Shown here one piece after another: positions 5,355-5,590 of a stretch of DNA of 5,590 nucleotides. The stretch's first letter is position 1. Every line of letters starts with the position of its first letter. The stretch lies in the NCBI GenBank assembly GCA_937864255.1, contig CALMIT010000901.1, forward strand, positions 1 to 5,590. The letters run 5' to 3'. Made by a program: the position numbers and the translations under genes. Under the pieces are notes generated by a model. That model searched no databases and was not told where the DNA came from. It worked only from the letters and a program-made list of their open reading frames with translations. This stretch comes from an uncultured Saprospiraceae bacterium. Its GTDB lineage: Bacteria; Bacteroidota; Bacteroidia; Chitinophagales; Saprospiraceae.

Positions 5355-5590
5355 CTGCAAGCTGTGGACCATCGGCAGATAATTGGAAATCGCCTGCCAC
5401 CTTTCGCCCCGGTCGTCGGAAAAAAATAAATTGCCGGTGGTGGTACCGAAAGCCACACCGTCGCCCGAACTCACCAGCGCGTGGCGGTACACGATGTCGA
5501 AGCAGTTTTCCTGCGGCAGTCCTTTTCTGAAATCCCGCCAGGTCTGTCCGCCGTCGAAGGAACGGAAGACCTGACACGTGTACTCGTTCG
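5343..5590 (-). CDS. C-terminal end of a BNR/Asp-box beta-propeller protein (sialidase/glycosyl hydrolase-like), partial
   Basis: A frame open from the right window edge to a TAA at 5345-5343 encodes the last 81 residues of a protein whose start lies outside. Two Asp-box (BNR) repeats of the S-x-D-x-G-x-x-W type are visible: S-F-D-G-G-Q-T-W at partial residues 10-17 and S-D-D-R-G-E-R-W at 57-64. Between them lie D-I-V-Y-R-H-A-L and A-F-G-T-T-T-G-N-L-F, a pattern I associate with proteins annotated as exo-alpha-sialidase, glycosyl hydrolase or VPS10-like beta-propellers. Asp boxes are structural turns and do not prove enzyme activity; many such proteins have no known substrate. The signal peptide and active site cannot be seen. 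It lies 35 bp upstream of the DUF1295 gene on the same strand, so some read-through is possible. Confidence 0.85.
   Translation of the reverse strand, partial: NEYTCQVFRSFDGGQTWRDFRKGLPQENCFDIVYRHALVSSGDGVAFGTTTGNLFFSDDRGERWQAISNYLPMVHSLQFAD

Noticed and set aside
5308..5577. 89-codon minus-strand frame ending next to the DUF1295 start
   Set aside because: It lies in a different frame from the BNR protein; the alternative frame carries two proper Asp-box motifs and ends at 5343.

Overview
The window looks like chromosomal DNA of a Bacteroidota bacterium. I infer this from moderate GC, weak or absent Shine-Dalgarno sites, two exact matches to the Bacteroidota -7 promoter element TAnnTTTG, and the gene families present. 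A Saprospirales-like environmental lineage is plausible, but this is a guess. Both window edges cut genes.

Layout, left to right. (1) 1-595, minus strand: the N-terminal 198 residues of a large protein whose last visible residues match the lead-in of a STAND/NB-ARC-type NTPase domain; the rest lies beyond base 1. (2) 596-933: a spacer holding an imperfect palindrome built from CTTTGTG/CACAAAG heptamers (700-786) and one diverged copy (831-936) of a repeat that recurs later. (3) 934-1908, minus: a GlxA/FtrA-type transcriptional regulator (DJ-1/PfpI-like domain plus AraC helix-turn-helix). (4) 2004-3398, plus, divergent from the regulator across 95 bp: an exported serine hydrolase of the beta-lactamase/esterase class C family. 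Its C-terminus appears disrupted at a run of ten G. (5) 3245-3958, plus: a conserved hypothetical protein with no canonical start codon in its own frame. (6) 3959-4395: a convergent spacer filled by a tandem array of about four ~109-bp repeat units. (7) 4396-5307, minus: a DUF1295 membrane protein with steroid 5-alpha-reductase-like features. (8) 5343-5590, minus: the C-terminal end of a BNR/Asp-box beta-propeller protein of the sialidase/glycosyl hydrolase-like type.

The regulator may control the divergent hydrolase and the hypothetical gene behind it, but only the arrangement supports that. The DUF1295 gene has a good candidate promoter of its own that begins inside the end of the BNR gene. 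No single pathway links all the genes.

The most unusual signal is the repeat family. It occurs at two places 3 kb apart, each time on the 3' side of a minus-strand gene, and in both places the similarity begins at the gene's TGA stop codon. Each complete unit also carries three ATGAARG motifs spaced exactly 10 bp apart. The second signal is the damaged junction at 3180-3250, where a G10 tract, a lost hydrolase C-terminus and a start-less downstream ORF fall within about 65 bases.
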